From Streptomyces flaveolus (GTDB lineage: Bacteria; Actinomycetota; Actinomycetes; Streptomycetales; Streptomycetaceae): a DNA stretch of 64,000 nucleotides. The stretch lies in NCBI RefSeq assembly GCF_000716535.1, contig NZ_JNWV01000019.1, positions 124,001 to 188,000 on the forward strand. Reading direction: 5' to 3'. Position numbers and translations under genes: made by a program. The notes below the pieces were generated by a model that was not told where the DNA came from, made no database searches, and worked only from the letters and a program-made list of their open reading frames with translations. Below, in pieces: positions 18,467-27,536 of the stretch; the stretch's first letter is position 1; every line of letters starts with the position of its first letter.

Positions 18467-20059
18467 ATGCACCTCTCGGCCCACGTCGACACCTTCGCGC
18501 GCGACCACCTGCCCCCGCCGCACGAGTGGCCCGAGCTGCGGTTCGACCTGCCGGAGCTGCGGTACCCCGACCGGCTCAACTGCGCCGCCGAACTCCTGGA
18601 CCACGCCGACCCGGCCCGCCCGGTGTTCCACACCCCGGACGGCCCCACCTGGACCTACGGCGAGCTGCGCGCGCGGGTCGACCGGATCGCGCACGTGCTC
18701 ACCGGCACCCTGGGCGTGGTCCCGGGCAACCGGGTGCTGCTGCGCGGCCCGACCACGCCCTGGCTCGCCGCCTGCTGGCTGGCCGTGCTGAAGGCCGGCG
18801 CGGTCGCGGTCACCGTGCTGGCCCAGCAGCGCCCGCACGAACTGGCCACCATGTGCGAGATCGCCCGGGTCGGGCACGCGCTGTGCGACATCCGGGTGGT
18901 GGACGACCTGGCGAAGGCCTCGATACCCGGGCTGCGCATCACGACGTACGGCGGTGACACCCCCGACGACCTGCTGCGCCGGCCGGCCCCCGCCGATCCC
19001 TACCCGGCGGTGGACACGGCCTCCGACGACGTCGCCCTGATCGCGTTCACCTCCGGCACGACGGGTCGCCCGAAAGGGTGCATGCACTTCCACCGGGACG
19101 TGCTGGCGACGGCCGACACCTTCTCCCGGCATGTGGTGCGCCCCCAGGGGGACGACGTCTTCGCCGGCAGTCCCCCGCTGGGCTTCACCTTCGGCCTCGG
19201 CGGACTGGTGATCTTCCCGCTGCGGGTCGGCGCCAGCGCCCTGCTCCTGGAACAGGCGGGCCCCCGCCAACTGCTCCCCGCGATAGCCGAGCACCGCGTC
19301 TCGGTCCTCTTCACCGCGCCGACCGCCTACCGCACCATGCTGGAGGAGCTGGACAGGTACGACGTCTCGTCCCTGCGGCGCTGTGTGTCGGCCGGCGAGA
19401 ACCTGCCCGCGGCCACCTGGCGGGCCTGGCACGACCGCACGGGCCTGCGCGTCATCAACGGCATCGGCGCCACCGAACTGCTGCACATCTTCATCTCGGC
19501 CGCCGACGAGTGGATACGGCCCGGGATCACGGGCCTGCCGGTGCCGGGCTGGCAGGCGCGCGTGCAGGACGCCGACGGCAAGCCGGTGCCCGACGGCGAG
19601 CCCGGCCTGCTGGCCGTGCGCGGGCCGGTCGGCTGCCGCTACCTGGCCGATCCCCGGCAGCGGAAGTACGTCCAGGGCGGCTGGAACATCACCGGGGACA
19701 CCTACGTCCGCGAGTCCGACGGCTACTTCCGCTATGTCGCCCGCGCCGACGACATGATCATCTCTGCCGGGTACAACATCTCGGGCCCGGAGGTGGAGGA
19801 GGCGCTGCTGCGCCATCCGGACGTGGCCGAGACGGCGGTCGTCGGCCGCCCCGACGAGGCCCGCGGCCAGGTGGCGATCGCCTACACGGTGCTGCGCGCC
19901 GGGGCCCGGCGCGACCCGGAGGGGCTGCGCGCGTTCCTCACCTCCCAGCTCGCGCCCTACAAGTGCCCGCGCGAGTTCGTCTTCCTCGACGCACTCCCCC
20001 GCACGGCCACCGGCAAGCTCCAGCGGTTCCGGCTGCGCACCGGAGGTGACCAGCAGTGA
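18467..20059 (+). CDS. Aryl-CoA ligase (2-aminobenzoate/benzoate-type)
   Basis: 530 aa ANL-family enzyme. It has the P-loop-like FTSGTTGRPKG (about 192-202), the NGIGATELLHIFISA segment and GDTYVRESDGYFRYVAR, and ends in TGKLQRFRLR carrying the catalytic lysine. Sequence style and length match benzoate-CoA and 2-aminobenzoate-CoA ligases. It would form the aryl-CoA that the monooxygenase/reductase fusion attacks. AAGGGGGCGG precedes the ATG at 18467. The acid is inferred from neighbours; salicylate remains possible. Confidence 0.83.
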   Translation: MHLSAHVDTFARDHLPPPHEWPELRFDLPELRYPDRLNCAAELLDHADPARPVFHTPDGPTWTYGELRARVDRIAHVLTGTLGVVPGNRVLLRGPTTPWLAACWLAVLKAGAVAVTVLAQQRPHELATMCEIARVGHALCDIRVVDDLAKASIPGLRITTYGGDTPDDLLRRPAPADPYPAVDTASDDVALIAFTSGTTGRPKGCMHFHRDVLATADTFSRHVVRPQGDDVFAGSPPLGFTFGLGGLVIFPLRVGASALLLEQAGPRQLLPAIAEHRVSVLFTAPTAYRTMLEELDRYDVSSLRRCVSAGENLPAATWRAWHDRTGLRVINGIGATELLHIFISAADEWIRPGITGLPVPGWQARVQDADGKPVPDGEPGLLAVRGPVGCRYLADPRQRKYVQGGWNITGDTYVRESDGYFRYVARADDMIISAGYNISGPEVEEALLRHPDVAETAVVGRPDEARGQVAIAYTVLRAGARRDPEGLRAFLTSQLAPYKCPREFVFLDALPRTATGKLQRFRLRTGGDQQ

Positions 20060-20074
20060 TGCCGACGACCTAAA

Positions 20075-20887
20075 ATGATCAACGTGTCCGAGCAGCACGC
20101 CCCCAGGTCCCTCATCGTCACGCTCTACGGCGCGTACGGCCGCTTCATGCCCGGCCCGGTGCCCGTCGCCGAGCTGATCCGGCTCCTGGCCGCGGTCGGC
20201 GTGGACGCTCCCTCCGTGCGTTCCTCGGTGTCCCGGCTCAAACGGCGCGGCCTGCTGCTGCCGGCCCGCACGGAGTCCGGCGCCGCCGGATACGAACTCT
20301 CCGCCGAGGCACGGCAGTTGCTGGAGGACGGCGACCGGCGCATCTACGCCGGCGCGCCCGTCGCGGACGAGGGCTGGGTGCTCGCGGTGTTCTCGGTCCC
20401 GGAGTCGGAGCGGCAGAAACGGCACGTGCTGCGCTCCCGGCTGGCCGGCCTGGGCTTCGGCACGGCGGCCCCGGGGGTGTGGATCGCCCCGGCCCGGCTG
20501 TACGAGGAGACCGAACACACCCTGCGCCGGCTGCGCCTGGACGCCTACGTGGACTTCTTCCGCGGCGAACACCTGGGCTTCGCGGCCACGGCCGAGGCGG
20601 TGGCCCGCTGGTGGGACCTGGCCGCGATCGCCAAGGAGCACGAGCGTTTCCTGGACGCGCACGCGCCCGTGCTCCAGGCGTGGGAGCGCCGGCCGGGCAC
20701 CCCGCCCCAGGAGGCGTACCACGACTACCTCCTCGCGCTCGACTCCTGGCGCCACCTCCCCTACACCGACCCGGGCCTGCCCACCCACCTTCTGCCCGCG
20801 AACTGGCCGGGCGTCCGCTCCGCCCAGGTCTTCCACCGCCTCCACGAACGGCTGCGCGACGCGGGCGCGGAGTTCGCGGGGCTGTGA
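20075..20887 (+). CDS. PaaX-family transcriptional regulator
   Basis: 270 aa. An N-terminal winged helix (VPVAELIRLLAAVGVDAPSV, then SSVSRLKRRGLL) is followed by the PaaX middle domain (GWVLAVFSVPESERQKRHVL...) and the C-terminal PaaX domain. PaaX represses phenylacetate genes and is released by phenylacetyl-CoA, so here an aryl-CoA ester is the likely inducer. It follows the ligase after 15 bp. ATG at 20075 or GTG at 20084 are both possible; neither has a clear ribosome site. Confidence 0.87.
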   Translation: MINVSEQHAPRSLIVTLYGAYGRFMPGPVPVAELIRLLAAVGVDAPSVRSSVSRLKRRGLLLPARTESGAAGYELSAEARQLLEDGDRRIYAGAPVADEGWVLAVFSVPESERQKRHVLRSRLAGLGFGTAAPGVWIAPARLYEETEHTLRRLRLDAYVDFFRGEHLGFAATAEAVARWWDLAAIAKEHERFLDAHAPVLQAWERRPGTPPQEAYHDYLLALDSWRHLPYTDPGLPTHLLPANWPGVRSAQVFHRLHERLRDAGAEFAGL

Positions 20888-20906
20888 CACCGGTCCTCGC
20901 CCAGGG

Positions 20907-20961
20907 CCTGTCCGACGATTCCCGGCGCCGCCCGGCGTGGCCGGCGGGATCGTCGGACAGG
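20907..20961. terminator. Bidirectional terminator between paaX-like gene and fusion gene
   Basis: CCTGTCCGACGAT (20907-20919) and ATCGTCGGACAGG (20949-20961) are perfect complements enclosing a GC-rich inner part. It lies between the PaaX-family stop and the stop of the leftward fusion gene. Confidence 0.8.
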
Positions 20962-20963
20962 AC

Positions 20964-23321
20964 CTAGCGTTCGAGGCTGAGGGAGAGCCGGGGCCGCGGG
21001 GCGTCCGTGCGGCCGGTGTGGGGGCGGCGGCTGCCCGCACGGTAGGGGGCGGGCCACCGCGCCCCGGGGCCCTCGTAGCCCTGTTCGGCCGCCGCGTGCA
21101 GGGTCCAGTGCGGGTCGTACAGGTGCGGCCGGGCCAGCGCGCACAGGTCCGCGCGCCCGGCCAGGATCAGCGAGTTGACGTCGTCCCACGAGGAGATCGC
21201 GCCGACCGCGATCACCGGGACGCGGACCTCGTGCCGGATCCGGTCGGCGAACGGCGTCTGGTACGACCGTCCGAACTCCGGCCGCTCCTCGGCCACCACC
21301 TGCCCGGTGGAGACGTCGATGGCGTCGGCTCCGTGCGCGACGAAGGCGCGGGCGATCTCGACGGCGTCCTCGGCGGTCGTCCCGCCCTCCGCCCAGTCGG
21401 TCGCCGAGATCCGGACGGTCATCGGACGCTCGGCCGGCCACACCGCGCGGACGGCGTCGAAGACCTCCAGCGGGAATCGCAGCCGCTTCTCCGGGGAGCC
21501 GCCGTAGGCGTCGGTGCGGTGGTTGGTGAGCGGGGAGAGGAATCCGGAGAGCAGGTAGCCGTGGGCGCAGTGCAGTTCGAGCAGGTCGAAGCCGGCCCGG
21601 GCGGCCCGCCAGGCGGCCGCCGCGAACTGCTCGCGGATGTCGGTGAGCTGGGCGCGGGAGAGCTGGCGCGGGATCTGGCTGCCCGGCCGGTACGGCAGCG
21701 GGGAGGGGGCGACGACGGGCCAGTTGCCGCCGGGCAGCGGCTCGTCCATGCCCTCCCACATCAGCTTCGTGGAGCCCTTGCGGCCGGAGTGCCCGAGCTG
21801 TACGCCGATCGCGGTGCCCGGTGCCTGGCGGTGCACGAAGTCGGTGACGCGGCGCCACGCCTCGGCCTGCCGGCCGGTGTAGAGGCCGGCGCAGCCGGGC
21901 GTGATCCGGCCCTCCTGGCTGACGCAGACCATCTCGGTCATCATGAGGCCGGCCCCGCCGAGGGCGCGGGCGCCCAGGTGGACGAGGTGGAAGTCGCCGG
22001 GGACCCCGTCGGTGGCGGAGTACATGTCCATCGGGGACACGACGACCCGGTTGCGCAGGGTCAGGCCGCGCAGCCGGAACGGCGTGAACATCGGGGGCGT
22101 GCCGGGCGGGCAGCCGAACTCGCGCTCCACGGCCTCGGTGAAGCGGGCGTCGCGCAGCCGGAGGTTGTCGTGGGTGACCCGGCGGCTCCGGGTGAGCAGG
22201 TTGAAGGCGAACTGGCGGGACGGCTGGCCCAGGTACAGCCGCAGGTTCTCGAACCACTCCAGGCTGGCCCGGGCGGCCCGCTGCGTGGAGGCGACGACGG
22301 GCTTGCGCTCCTCCTCGTAGGCCGCCAGCGCGCGGGGCACGTCCGGCTGTTCCGTCAGACAGGCGGCCAGGGCGAGCGCGTCCTCGACGGCGAGCTTGGT
22401 GCCGGAGCCGATGGAGAAGTGGGCGGTGTGGGCGGCGTCCCCGAGGAGGACGACGTTGCCGTGCGACCAGCGGTCGTTGACCACGGTACGGAAGGTGGTC
22501 CAGGCGGACTTGCCGGCACGCAGGGGGCGCCCGCCGAGCGCGTCGGAGAAGATCTTGGCGCACCGTTCGACGGACTCCTGCGGGGTGAGTTCGTCGTGCC
22601 CCGCCGCCCGCCAGACCTCCTCGCGCATCTCGATGATCACGGTGGAGGCGTCCCCCGCGTAGGGGTAGCCGTGCAGTTGCATCACGCCGTGTTCGGTCTC
22701 GGCGATCTCGAAGCGGAAGGCGTCGAAGGCGAAGTCGGCGGCGAGCCAGATGTAGCGGCAGCGGTGTGCCGCCACCTGGGGCCGGAACACGGGGGCGTAC
22801 GTCTCCCGGGTGGTGCTGTGGACACCGTCGGCGGCGATGACCAGGTCGTGGCTCTCGGCGAGCCGGTCGACGGGCGGCGCCTCGGTGGAGAACCGCAGCT
22901 CCACGCCCAGGGAGCGGCAGCGTGTGTGCAGGATCTCCAGCAGCCGGTGCCGGCCGAGCGCGGCGAATCCGTGGCCGCCGGAGCGGTGCCGTATGCCGCG
23001 GCGCACTATGTCGATGTCGTCCCAGCGGACGAACTCGCGCCGCAGCGCCTCGTGGACGACGGGATCGGCGTGTTCGATGCCGCCGAGGGTCTCGTCGGAG
23101 AGGACCACACCGAAGCCGAAGGTCTCGTCGGGGGCGTTGCGTTCCCAGACGGTGACGTCGCGGGTGGGGTCGAGGCGTTTCAGCAGGGCCGCGGCGTAGA
23201 GCCCGCCGGGGCCTCCGCCAATGATCGCCACGCGCAGGGGGCGGCCCGGCACCGCCGGCGGCCGCGGGTCCGTCGTGGCTTCGCGCGCGGTTCCCCGCGC
23301 CCCTCGGGCCGGACCGGTCAC
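20964..23321 (-). CDS. Flavin monooxygenase / old-yellow-enzyme fusion (2-aminobenzoyl-CoA monooxygenase/reductase type)
   Basis: 785 aa two-domain flavoenzyme. Residues ~30-390 are a single-component aromatic monooxygenase with GGGPGGLYAA, the DG fingerprint VIAADGVHS and the FAD motif GDAAHTAHFS. Residues ~410-770 are an old-yellow-enzyme barrel with LTLRNRVVVSPMDMYSA and LHCAHGYLLSGFLSPL. This order and length match 2-aminobenzoyl-CoA monooxygenase/reductase of Azoarcus, which hydroxylates then reduces the ring; databases often call such proteins salicylyl-CoA 5-hydroxylase. The GTG start at 23321 gives a GTGA overlap with the hydratase stop. Confidence 0.86.
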   Translation of the reverse strand: MTGPARGARGTAREATTDPRPPAVPGRPLRVAIIGGGPGGLYAAALLKRLDPTRDVTVWERNAPDETFGFGVVLSDETLGGIEHADPVVHEALRREFVRWDDIDIVRRGIRHRSGGHGFAALGRHRLLEILHTRCRSLGVELRFSTEAPPVDRLAESHDLVIAADGVHSTTRETYAPVFRPQVAAHRCRYIWLAADFAFDAFRFEIAETEHGVMQLHGYPYAGDASTVIIEMREEVWRAAGHDELTPQESVERCAKIFSDALGGRPLRAGKSAWTTFRTVVNDRWSHGNVVLLGDAAHTAHFSIGSGTKLAVEDALALAACLTEQPDVPRALAAYEEERKPVVASTQRAARASLEWFENLRLYLGQPSRQFAFNLLTRSRRVTHDNLRLRDARFTEAVEREFGCPPGTPPMFTPFRLRGLTLRNRVVVSPMDMYSATDGVPGDFHLVHLGARALGGAGLMMTEMVCVSQEGRITPGCAGLYTGRQAEAWRRVTDFVHRQAPGTAIGVQLGHSGRKGSTKLMWEGMDEPLPGGNWPVVAPSPLPYRPGSQIPRQLSRAQLTDIREQFAAAAWRAARAGFDLLELHCAHGYLLSGFLSPLTNHRTDAYGGSPEKRLRFPLEVFDAVRAVWPAERPMTVRISATDWAEGGTTAEDAVEIARAFVAHGADAIDVSTGQVVAEERPEFGRSYQTPFADRIRHEVRVPVIAVGAISSWDDVNSLILAGRADLCALARPHLYDPHWTLHAAAEQGYEGPGARWPAPYRAGSRRPHTGRTDAPRPRLSLSLER

Positions 23322-24145
23322 CGTCCCCTCCATTTGGGAGGGCGCTTCTCCGTGAAGGCCGCGTGGAACTCCGCGTAGTCCTCGCCGTTCATGAGCAGGG
23401 CCTGGGTCGAGGCGTCCAGCTCCACCGCGGCGGCCAGGGGCATGTCCAGTTCGGCCGTGAGCAGCGCCTTGGTCTGGGCGTACGCCAGGGCCGGACCCTC
23501 GGCCAGACGGCGGGCCAGCTCGGCGGCCGTCTCGTCCGCGCGGCCCTCCTCCGCCAGCTCGCTGATCAGGCCGATGCGCTCGGCCTCGGGGGCCCGCACC
23601 GGCTCGCCCAGCATCAGCAGGCGGGTGGCGTGGCCGAGGCCCACGACCCGGGGCAGCAGGTAGGCCGCGCCCATGTCGCCGCCGGACAGGCCGACCCGGG
23701 TGAAGAGGAAGGCGAAGCGTGCCGAGGGGTCCGCGATCCGGAAGTCGGACGCCAGGGCGAGGACCGCGCCCGCTCCGGCCGCCACCCCGTGCACCGCGGC
23801 GATCACCGGGAACGGGCATTCGCGGATCGCCCGGACGACCTGGCCGGTCATCCGGTTGAAGTCGAGCAGCTGGGCGGTGTCCATGGACAGCGTGGCGCCG
23901 ATGATCTCGTCCACGTCGCCGCCGGAGCAGAAGCCGCGGCCCTCGCCGGCCAGGACGAGGGCGCGCACCGCGCGCTCCCGGGACAGCTCGGCCAGCAGAT
24001 CGCGCAGGTCGGCGTAGGCGCCGAAGGTCAGCGCGTTGAGTTTCTCGGGGCGGGCGAGGGTGACGGTGGCCACCCCGTCGGCGATCGCGACCCGCAGGTG
24101 TGCCCAGTCGGCGGTGCGGGGGGCGGAGCCGGTGAAGGGACTCAT
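23318..24145 (-). CDS. Enoyl-CoA hydratase/isomerase family protein
   Basis: 275 aa crotonase-fold protein. It has the oxyanion-hole segments FCSGGDVDEI (about 72-81) and GVAAGAGAVLALASDFRIA (about 120-138). An aspartate/glycine-rich SGGDMGAAYLLPR stretch replaces the usual second catalytic glutamate, so a ring-opening hydrolase or isomerase role is possible. It leads the operon with the monooxygenase/reductase (GTGA overlap). GGAGG lies 12 bp upstream, and the shared promoter/operator is about 52 bp upstream. Confidence 0.84.
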   Translation of the reverse strand: MSPFTGSAPRTADWAHLRVAIADGVATVTLARPEKLNALTFGAYADLRDLLAELSRERAVRALVLAGEGRGFCSGGDVDEIIGATLSMDTAQLLDFNRMTGQVVRAIRECPFPVIAAVHGVAAGAGAVLALASDFRIADPSARFAFLFTRVGLSGGDMGAAYLLPRVVGLGHATRLLMLGEPVRAPEAERIGLISELAEEGRADETAAELARRLAEGPALAYAQTKALLTAELDMPLAAAVELDASTQALLMNGEDYAEFHAAFTEKRPPKWRGR

Positions 24146-24196
24146 GACGTGCGGCCTCCTAGCGCGGCGGTGCCGTACGTTGCTCTACCCCACGAA

Positions 24197-24235
24197 GTTA
24201 TCACCTCTTTGTGACTGTCGTCACCAGGGCGCTAC
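24197..24235. promoter_or_regulatory. Second copy of the shared promoter/operator
   Basis: Same layout and spacing as 18325-18363: GTTATC, nine bases, TGACTGTCGTCACCA, two bases, GCG, one base, TAC. Read leftward, GTGACG (24224-24219) and GATAAC (24202-24197) are again 16 bp apart, upstream of the hydratase gene. The dyad here is the longer GTGAC-N4-GTCAC. Confidence 0.65.
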
Positions 24236-24269
24236 ATGCCGGCCGCCCGCCGCGACCGACGGGTCCCGT

Positions 24270-24315
24270 CGCATCGGTCACCGGTCGTCGACCGCATCGG
24301 TCACCGGTTGTCGAC
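24270..24315. repeat. Tandem 23-bp duplication
   Basis: Two adjacent copies of CGCATCGGTCACCGG(T/C)-GTCGAC differ at one base (24270-24292, 24293-24315). Each contains GGTCACCGG, so it may be a duplicated operator for the ATPase gene beginning at 24472. No gene is seen in 24146-24471. Confidence 0.6.
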
Positions 24316-24471
24316 AGCGCCGTAACAGTGCGGACGCGCGGGGGAGGCGGGCCGTTCGCCTGGGTAGGTCGCCTGGTGCCGGGACCGGGGGGTCCCGGGC
24401 GAAGCCCGGCGACGGCCTGGAGTGGCCGGGCCCGTACCATTCCTACAGTCGAAAGCAGGACAGCCTGCTCC

Positions 24472-24924
24472 ATGAACGGACTCGCCTTGCACGAACGCCC
24501 CGCCGAATCGGCCTCCTGGCGCATCGCGCTGCCGCACACCGCAGCGGCGGTGCCGGTGGCGCGTGCCCTGGTGCGCACGGCTCTCACCGAGGTGGAGCAC
24601 GTCGCCGACTGCGACACGGCGGAGCTGCTCACGGCCGAGCTGGTGGCCAACGCGGTGGAGCACACCGCCGGGCGCGGCCCGATAGAGCTGGTGGTGGAGC
24701 TGGCGCCGACCGGCTGCCAGGTCGAGGTGCACGACCCGGACCCGGCGCCGCCCGGGCATCTGACCCGGCCCGTGATCGAGGAGCCCGACGTCTGGCAGGA
24801 GGGCGGGCGCGGGCTGCTGCTGATCCGCGCCCTCAGCTCGTCCTGCGGGCACCGCCCCACCCCGTCGGGCAAGGCGGTGTGGTTCAGACTGCCTGTGGTT
24901 CCCGCTCAGCGCCGGCCGGCGTGA
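24472..24924 (+). CDS. RsbW-like anti-sigma ATPase (HATPase_c_2)
   Basis: 150 aa GHKL ATPase domain alone. The N box is ELVANAVEHT (about 59-68), G1 is EVHDPDPAPP and G2 is GGRGLLLIRALS. Streptomyces encodes dozens of these small kinases, which usually phosphorylate STAS anti-anti-sigma factors or hold sigma factors; no partner is adjacent here. The ATG at 24472 follows a small hairpin, GCAGG-ACAG-CCTGC, and no strong ribosome site. The last 41 bases overlap the convergent permease gene. Confidence 0.8.
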   Translation: MNGLALHERPAESASWRIALPHTAAAVPVARALVRTALTEVEHVADCDTAELLTAELVANAVEHTAGRGPIELVVELAPTGCQVEVHDPDPAPPGHLTRPVIEEPDVWQEGGRGLLLIRALSSSCGHRPTPSGKAVWFRLPVVPAQRRPA

Positions 24925-26329
24925 CCTCGGCGGCCGGCCGCGCCAGCGTGGAGTGCCGGCGGCCGTAGACGCCGTAGACCAGCAGGCCCACCACGAGGAA
25001 CACGGCGAACTGGATCCAGGTCCGCCAGCCCGTCTCGTACATCAGGTACAGGCAGAAGGCGACGCCGAGCAGCGGGGCCACCGGGTAGAGCGGCACGCGG
25101 AAGCTGCGGGCGAGGCCCGGTTCGCGGCGGCGCAGCGCGATCACCACGATGTTGACGACGGCCATGATGGCGAGCGTGCCGATGGTGCACAGGTTCATCA
25201 CGGCGTCGAGCGAGGCGAAGGCCGCCGGGAGCGCGAAGACGACCGCGACGATCAGGGTGCCGGCGATCGGCGTGGAGGTCTTCGGGTTGACCTTCTCGAA
25301 GACGCGCGGGATCAGGCCGTCCCGGGACATCGACATCAGGATGCGGGTCTGGCCGTACATCACGGCGAGGACCACGGAGGCGATGGCGACGACCGCGCCG
25401 AAGGCGATGACACCGCCGCCGACGGTGGAGCCGGTGACCTCGCCCACGACGTAGGAGAGGGCGGCGGGGCGGCCGGCGACCTGGTCGCCGCCGATGGCGC
25501 CGATCGCGGCGAGCGCGACCGCGCAGTACAGCAGCGTCACGAGGCCCATGCACACCATGATCGCGACCGGGATGTCCCGGCGCGGGTTCTTCGCCTCCTC
25601 GCCCGCGGTGGTGATCGCGTCGAAGCCGATGTAGGAGAAGAACGCGGCGGTGGTGCCCGCGCCGATGCCGCCGAGGCCGGCCGGGGAGAACGGGGTGAGG
25701 TTGCCGTGCTTGAAGGCGCTGTAGCCGATGGCGCAGAAGGCGAGGAGGATCGCGAGCTTCACGGCGGCCATGGCGGCGGTGGCCCGGGCGCTCTCGCGCA
25801 CCCCGCGCACCAGCAGCACGGAGGCCATGGCGATGACGAGCACGGCGGGGAGGTTGACGAGGCCGCCGTCGCCGGGTCCCGCGGACAGGGCGGCCGGGAG
25901 CTGGAGGCCGGTGATGCTGTGCAGCAGCTCGTTGACGTACTCGCTCCAGCCGACCGCGACGGCCGAGATGGAGATGCCGTACTCCAGCAGCAGGCACCAG
26001 CCGACCAGGAAGGCGGTGGACTCGCCGAGGCCGGCGTAGGCGAAGGAGTACGAGGAGCCGGAGACCGGGATGGCACCGCCCAGCTCCGCGAAGGAGAAGG
26101 CGGTGAAGACGCAGGTCAGCGCGGCGAGTACGAAGGAGATGACGACGGCGGGGCCGGCTTGGGCGACGGAGTCGGAGAGGCCGACGAAGATGCCGGTGCC
26201 GACGATGGCGCCGACGCCGAAGCAGATGAGCTGGAAGAGGCCCATGGTGCGCTTCAGGCCGTGTCCCTCGCGGTCGGCTCCGGATTCGGCGACGAGCAGG
26301 TGCGGGGACTTGATGCGGGGAGCGGGCAT
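24884..26329 (-). CDS. APC-family amino acid permease
   Basis: 481 aa with about 12 membrane segments and the APC signature GVGAIVGTGIFVGL (about 38-51). Cationic amino acid transporters of this type are common. Directly downstream of ornithine carbamoyltransferase and arginine deiminase on the same strand, it is likely to import arginine or exchange arginine for ornithine, which is inference from context. The 111-bp gap before it means it may have its own promoter. Confidence 0.82.
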   Translation of the reverse strand: MPAPRIKSPHLLVAESGADREGHGLKRTMGLFQLICFGVGAIVGTGIFVGLSDSVAQAGPAVVISFVLAALTCVFTAFSFAELGGAIPVSGSSYSFAYAGLGESTAFLVGWCLLLEYGISISAVAVGWSEYVNELLHSITGLQLPAALSAGPGDGGLVNLPAVLVIAMASVLLVRGVRESARATAAMAAVKLAILLAFCAIGYSAFKHGNLTPFSPAGLGGIGAGTTAAFFSYIGFDAITTAGEEAKNPRRDIPVAIMVCMGLVTLLYCAVALAAIGAIGGDQVAGRPAALSYVVGEVTGSTVGGGVIAFGAVVAIASVVLAVMYGQTRILMSMSRDGLIPRVFEKVNPKTSTPIAGTLIVAVVFALPAAFASLDAVMNLCTIGTLAIMAVVNIVVIALRRREPGLARSFRVPLYPVAPLLGVAFCLYLMYETGWRTWIQFAVFLVVGLLVYGVYGRRHSTLARPAAEVTPAGAEREPQAV

Positions 26330-26440
26330 GCGGGTGGTGCTCGTTTCTGGTGGTGCGGGCGCCCGTCGTAGGGGCGCGGCGGCGGCTCCGATAAGGGGTG
26401 GCTCGGGGCCGCCGGTCAGGATAAGGCCTGGTGAGGCGGG

Positions 26441-27463
26441 TCAGGCAAGGCTTTCTCGGCCGAGTGTGGCCACCAGCACCGCCTTGATGGTGTGCAGGCG
26501 GTTCTCGGCCTCGTCGAAGACGATCGAGTGGGCGGACTCGAAGACCTCGTCCGTCACCTCCAGCGACGCCAGGCCGTGGGTCTCGTGGATCCGCTGCCCG
26601 ACCGTGGTGCCGAGGTCGTGGAAGGCCGGCAGGCAGTGCAGGAACTTCACGTCCGGGTTGCCGGTGGCGTGGAGCACGTCCATGGTCACGGCGTAGGGGG
26701 CGAGGGCCGTGATCCGCTCGTCCCACACTTCCTTGGGCTCGCCCATGGAGACCCAGACGTCGGTGGCGACGAAGTCTGCGCCGAGGACGCCCTCGGCGAT
26801 GTCCTCGGTGAGGGTGACGCGGGCACCGCTGGTCTCGGCGAGCGCGTGGGCGCGGTCGACGATCTCCTGGGCGGGCCAGTAGGACTTCGGGGCGACGATC
26901 CGTACGTCCATGCCGAGCAGGGCGCCGGTGACCAGGTAGGAGTTGCCCATGTTGAAGCGGGCGTCGCCGAGGTAGGCGAAGGCGATCTTCCGCAGCGGCT
27001 TGGCGCTGTGCTCGGTCATGGTGAGCACGTCGGCGAGCATCTGGGTGGGGTGCCAGTCGTCGGTGAGGCCGTTGTAGACGGGCACACCGGCGTGCGCGGC
27101 CAGTTCCTCGATCTTGGTCTGGCTGTCGCCGCGGTACTCGATGCCGTCGAACATCCGGCCCAGTACACGCGCGGTGTCCTTGACGGACTCCTTGTGCCCG
27201 ATCTGCGAGCCCGAGGGGTCGAGGTAGGTCGTGTGGGCGCCCTGGTCGGCGGCGGCGACCTCGAACGCGCAGCGGGTGCGCGTCGAGGTCTTCTCGAAGA
27301 TCAGCGCGATGTTCCTGCCCCGCAGGTAGGGGGTCTCGGTCCCGGCCCTCTTGGCGGCCTTCAGCTCGGCGGCCAGCTCGACCAGGCCGCGGAACTCCTC
27401 CTCGGTGAAGTCCAGCTCCTTGAGGAAGTGGCGGCCGGCGAGGGCGGTCGGGACTGTCGCCAT
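26441..27463 (-). CDS. Ornithine carbamoyltransferase
   Basis: 340 aa. The carbamoyl-phosphate motif STRTRCAFE (about 60-68), the ornithine motif HCLPAFHD and [11 protein letters not shown] are all intact. In a setting with arginine deiminase it would work in the catabolic direction, citrulline plus phosphate to ornithine and carbamoyl phosphate; no carbamate kinase is in the window. The length and early [20 protein letters not shown] fit catabolic (ArcB-like) enzymes. TATGAGATCGCATA upstream, overlapping the arcA stop, is a weak candidate arginine-repressor site. Confidence 0.93.
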   Translation of the reverse strand: MATVPTALAGRHFLKELDFTEEEFRGLVELAAELKAAKRAGTETPYLRGRNIALIFEKTSTRTRCAFEVAAADQGAHTTYLDPSGSQIGHKESVKDTARVLGRMFDGIEYRGDSQTKIEELAAHAGVPVYNGLTDDWHPTQMLADVLTMTEHSAKPLRKIAFAYLGDARFNMGNSYLVTGALLGMDVRIVAPKSYWPAQEIVDRAHALAETSGARVTLTEDIAEGVLGADFVATDVWVSMGEPKEVWDERITALAPYAVTMDVLHATGNPDVKFLHCLPAFHDLGTTVGQRIHETHGLASLEVTDEVFESAHSIVFDEAENRLHTIKAVLVATLGRESLA

Positions 27464-27536
27464 GGGGGGCGCTCCAGAGGTACGACTACAGGGGACTCTT
27501 GGAAGTCTATACGACCCTTCACATTTCTATGCGATC

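Noticed and set aside
20907..20961. Inverted repeat considered as insertion-sequence ends
   Set aside because: There is no transposase and no target duplication; the arms lie between two convergent stop codons, as expected of a terminator.
24211..24471. N-terminal extension of the anti-sigma ATPase
   Set aside because: The frame is open but Arg/Gly/Pro-rich, crosses the promoter/operator and the tandem duplication, and the GHKL domain begins normally at the ATG at 24472.
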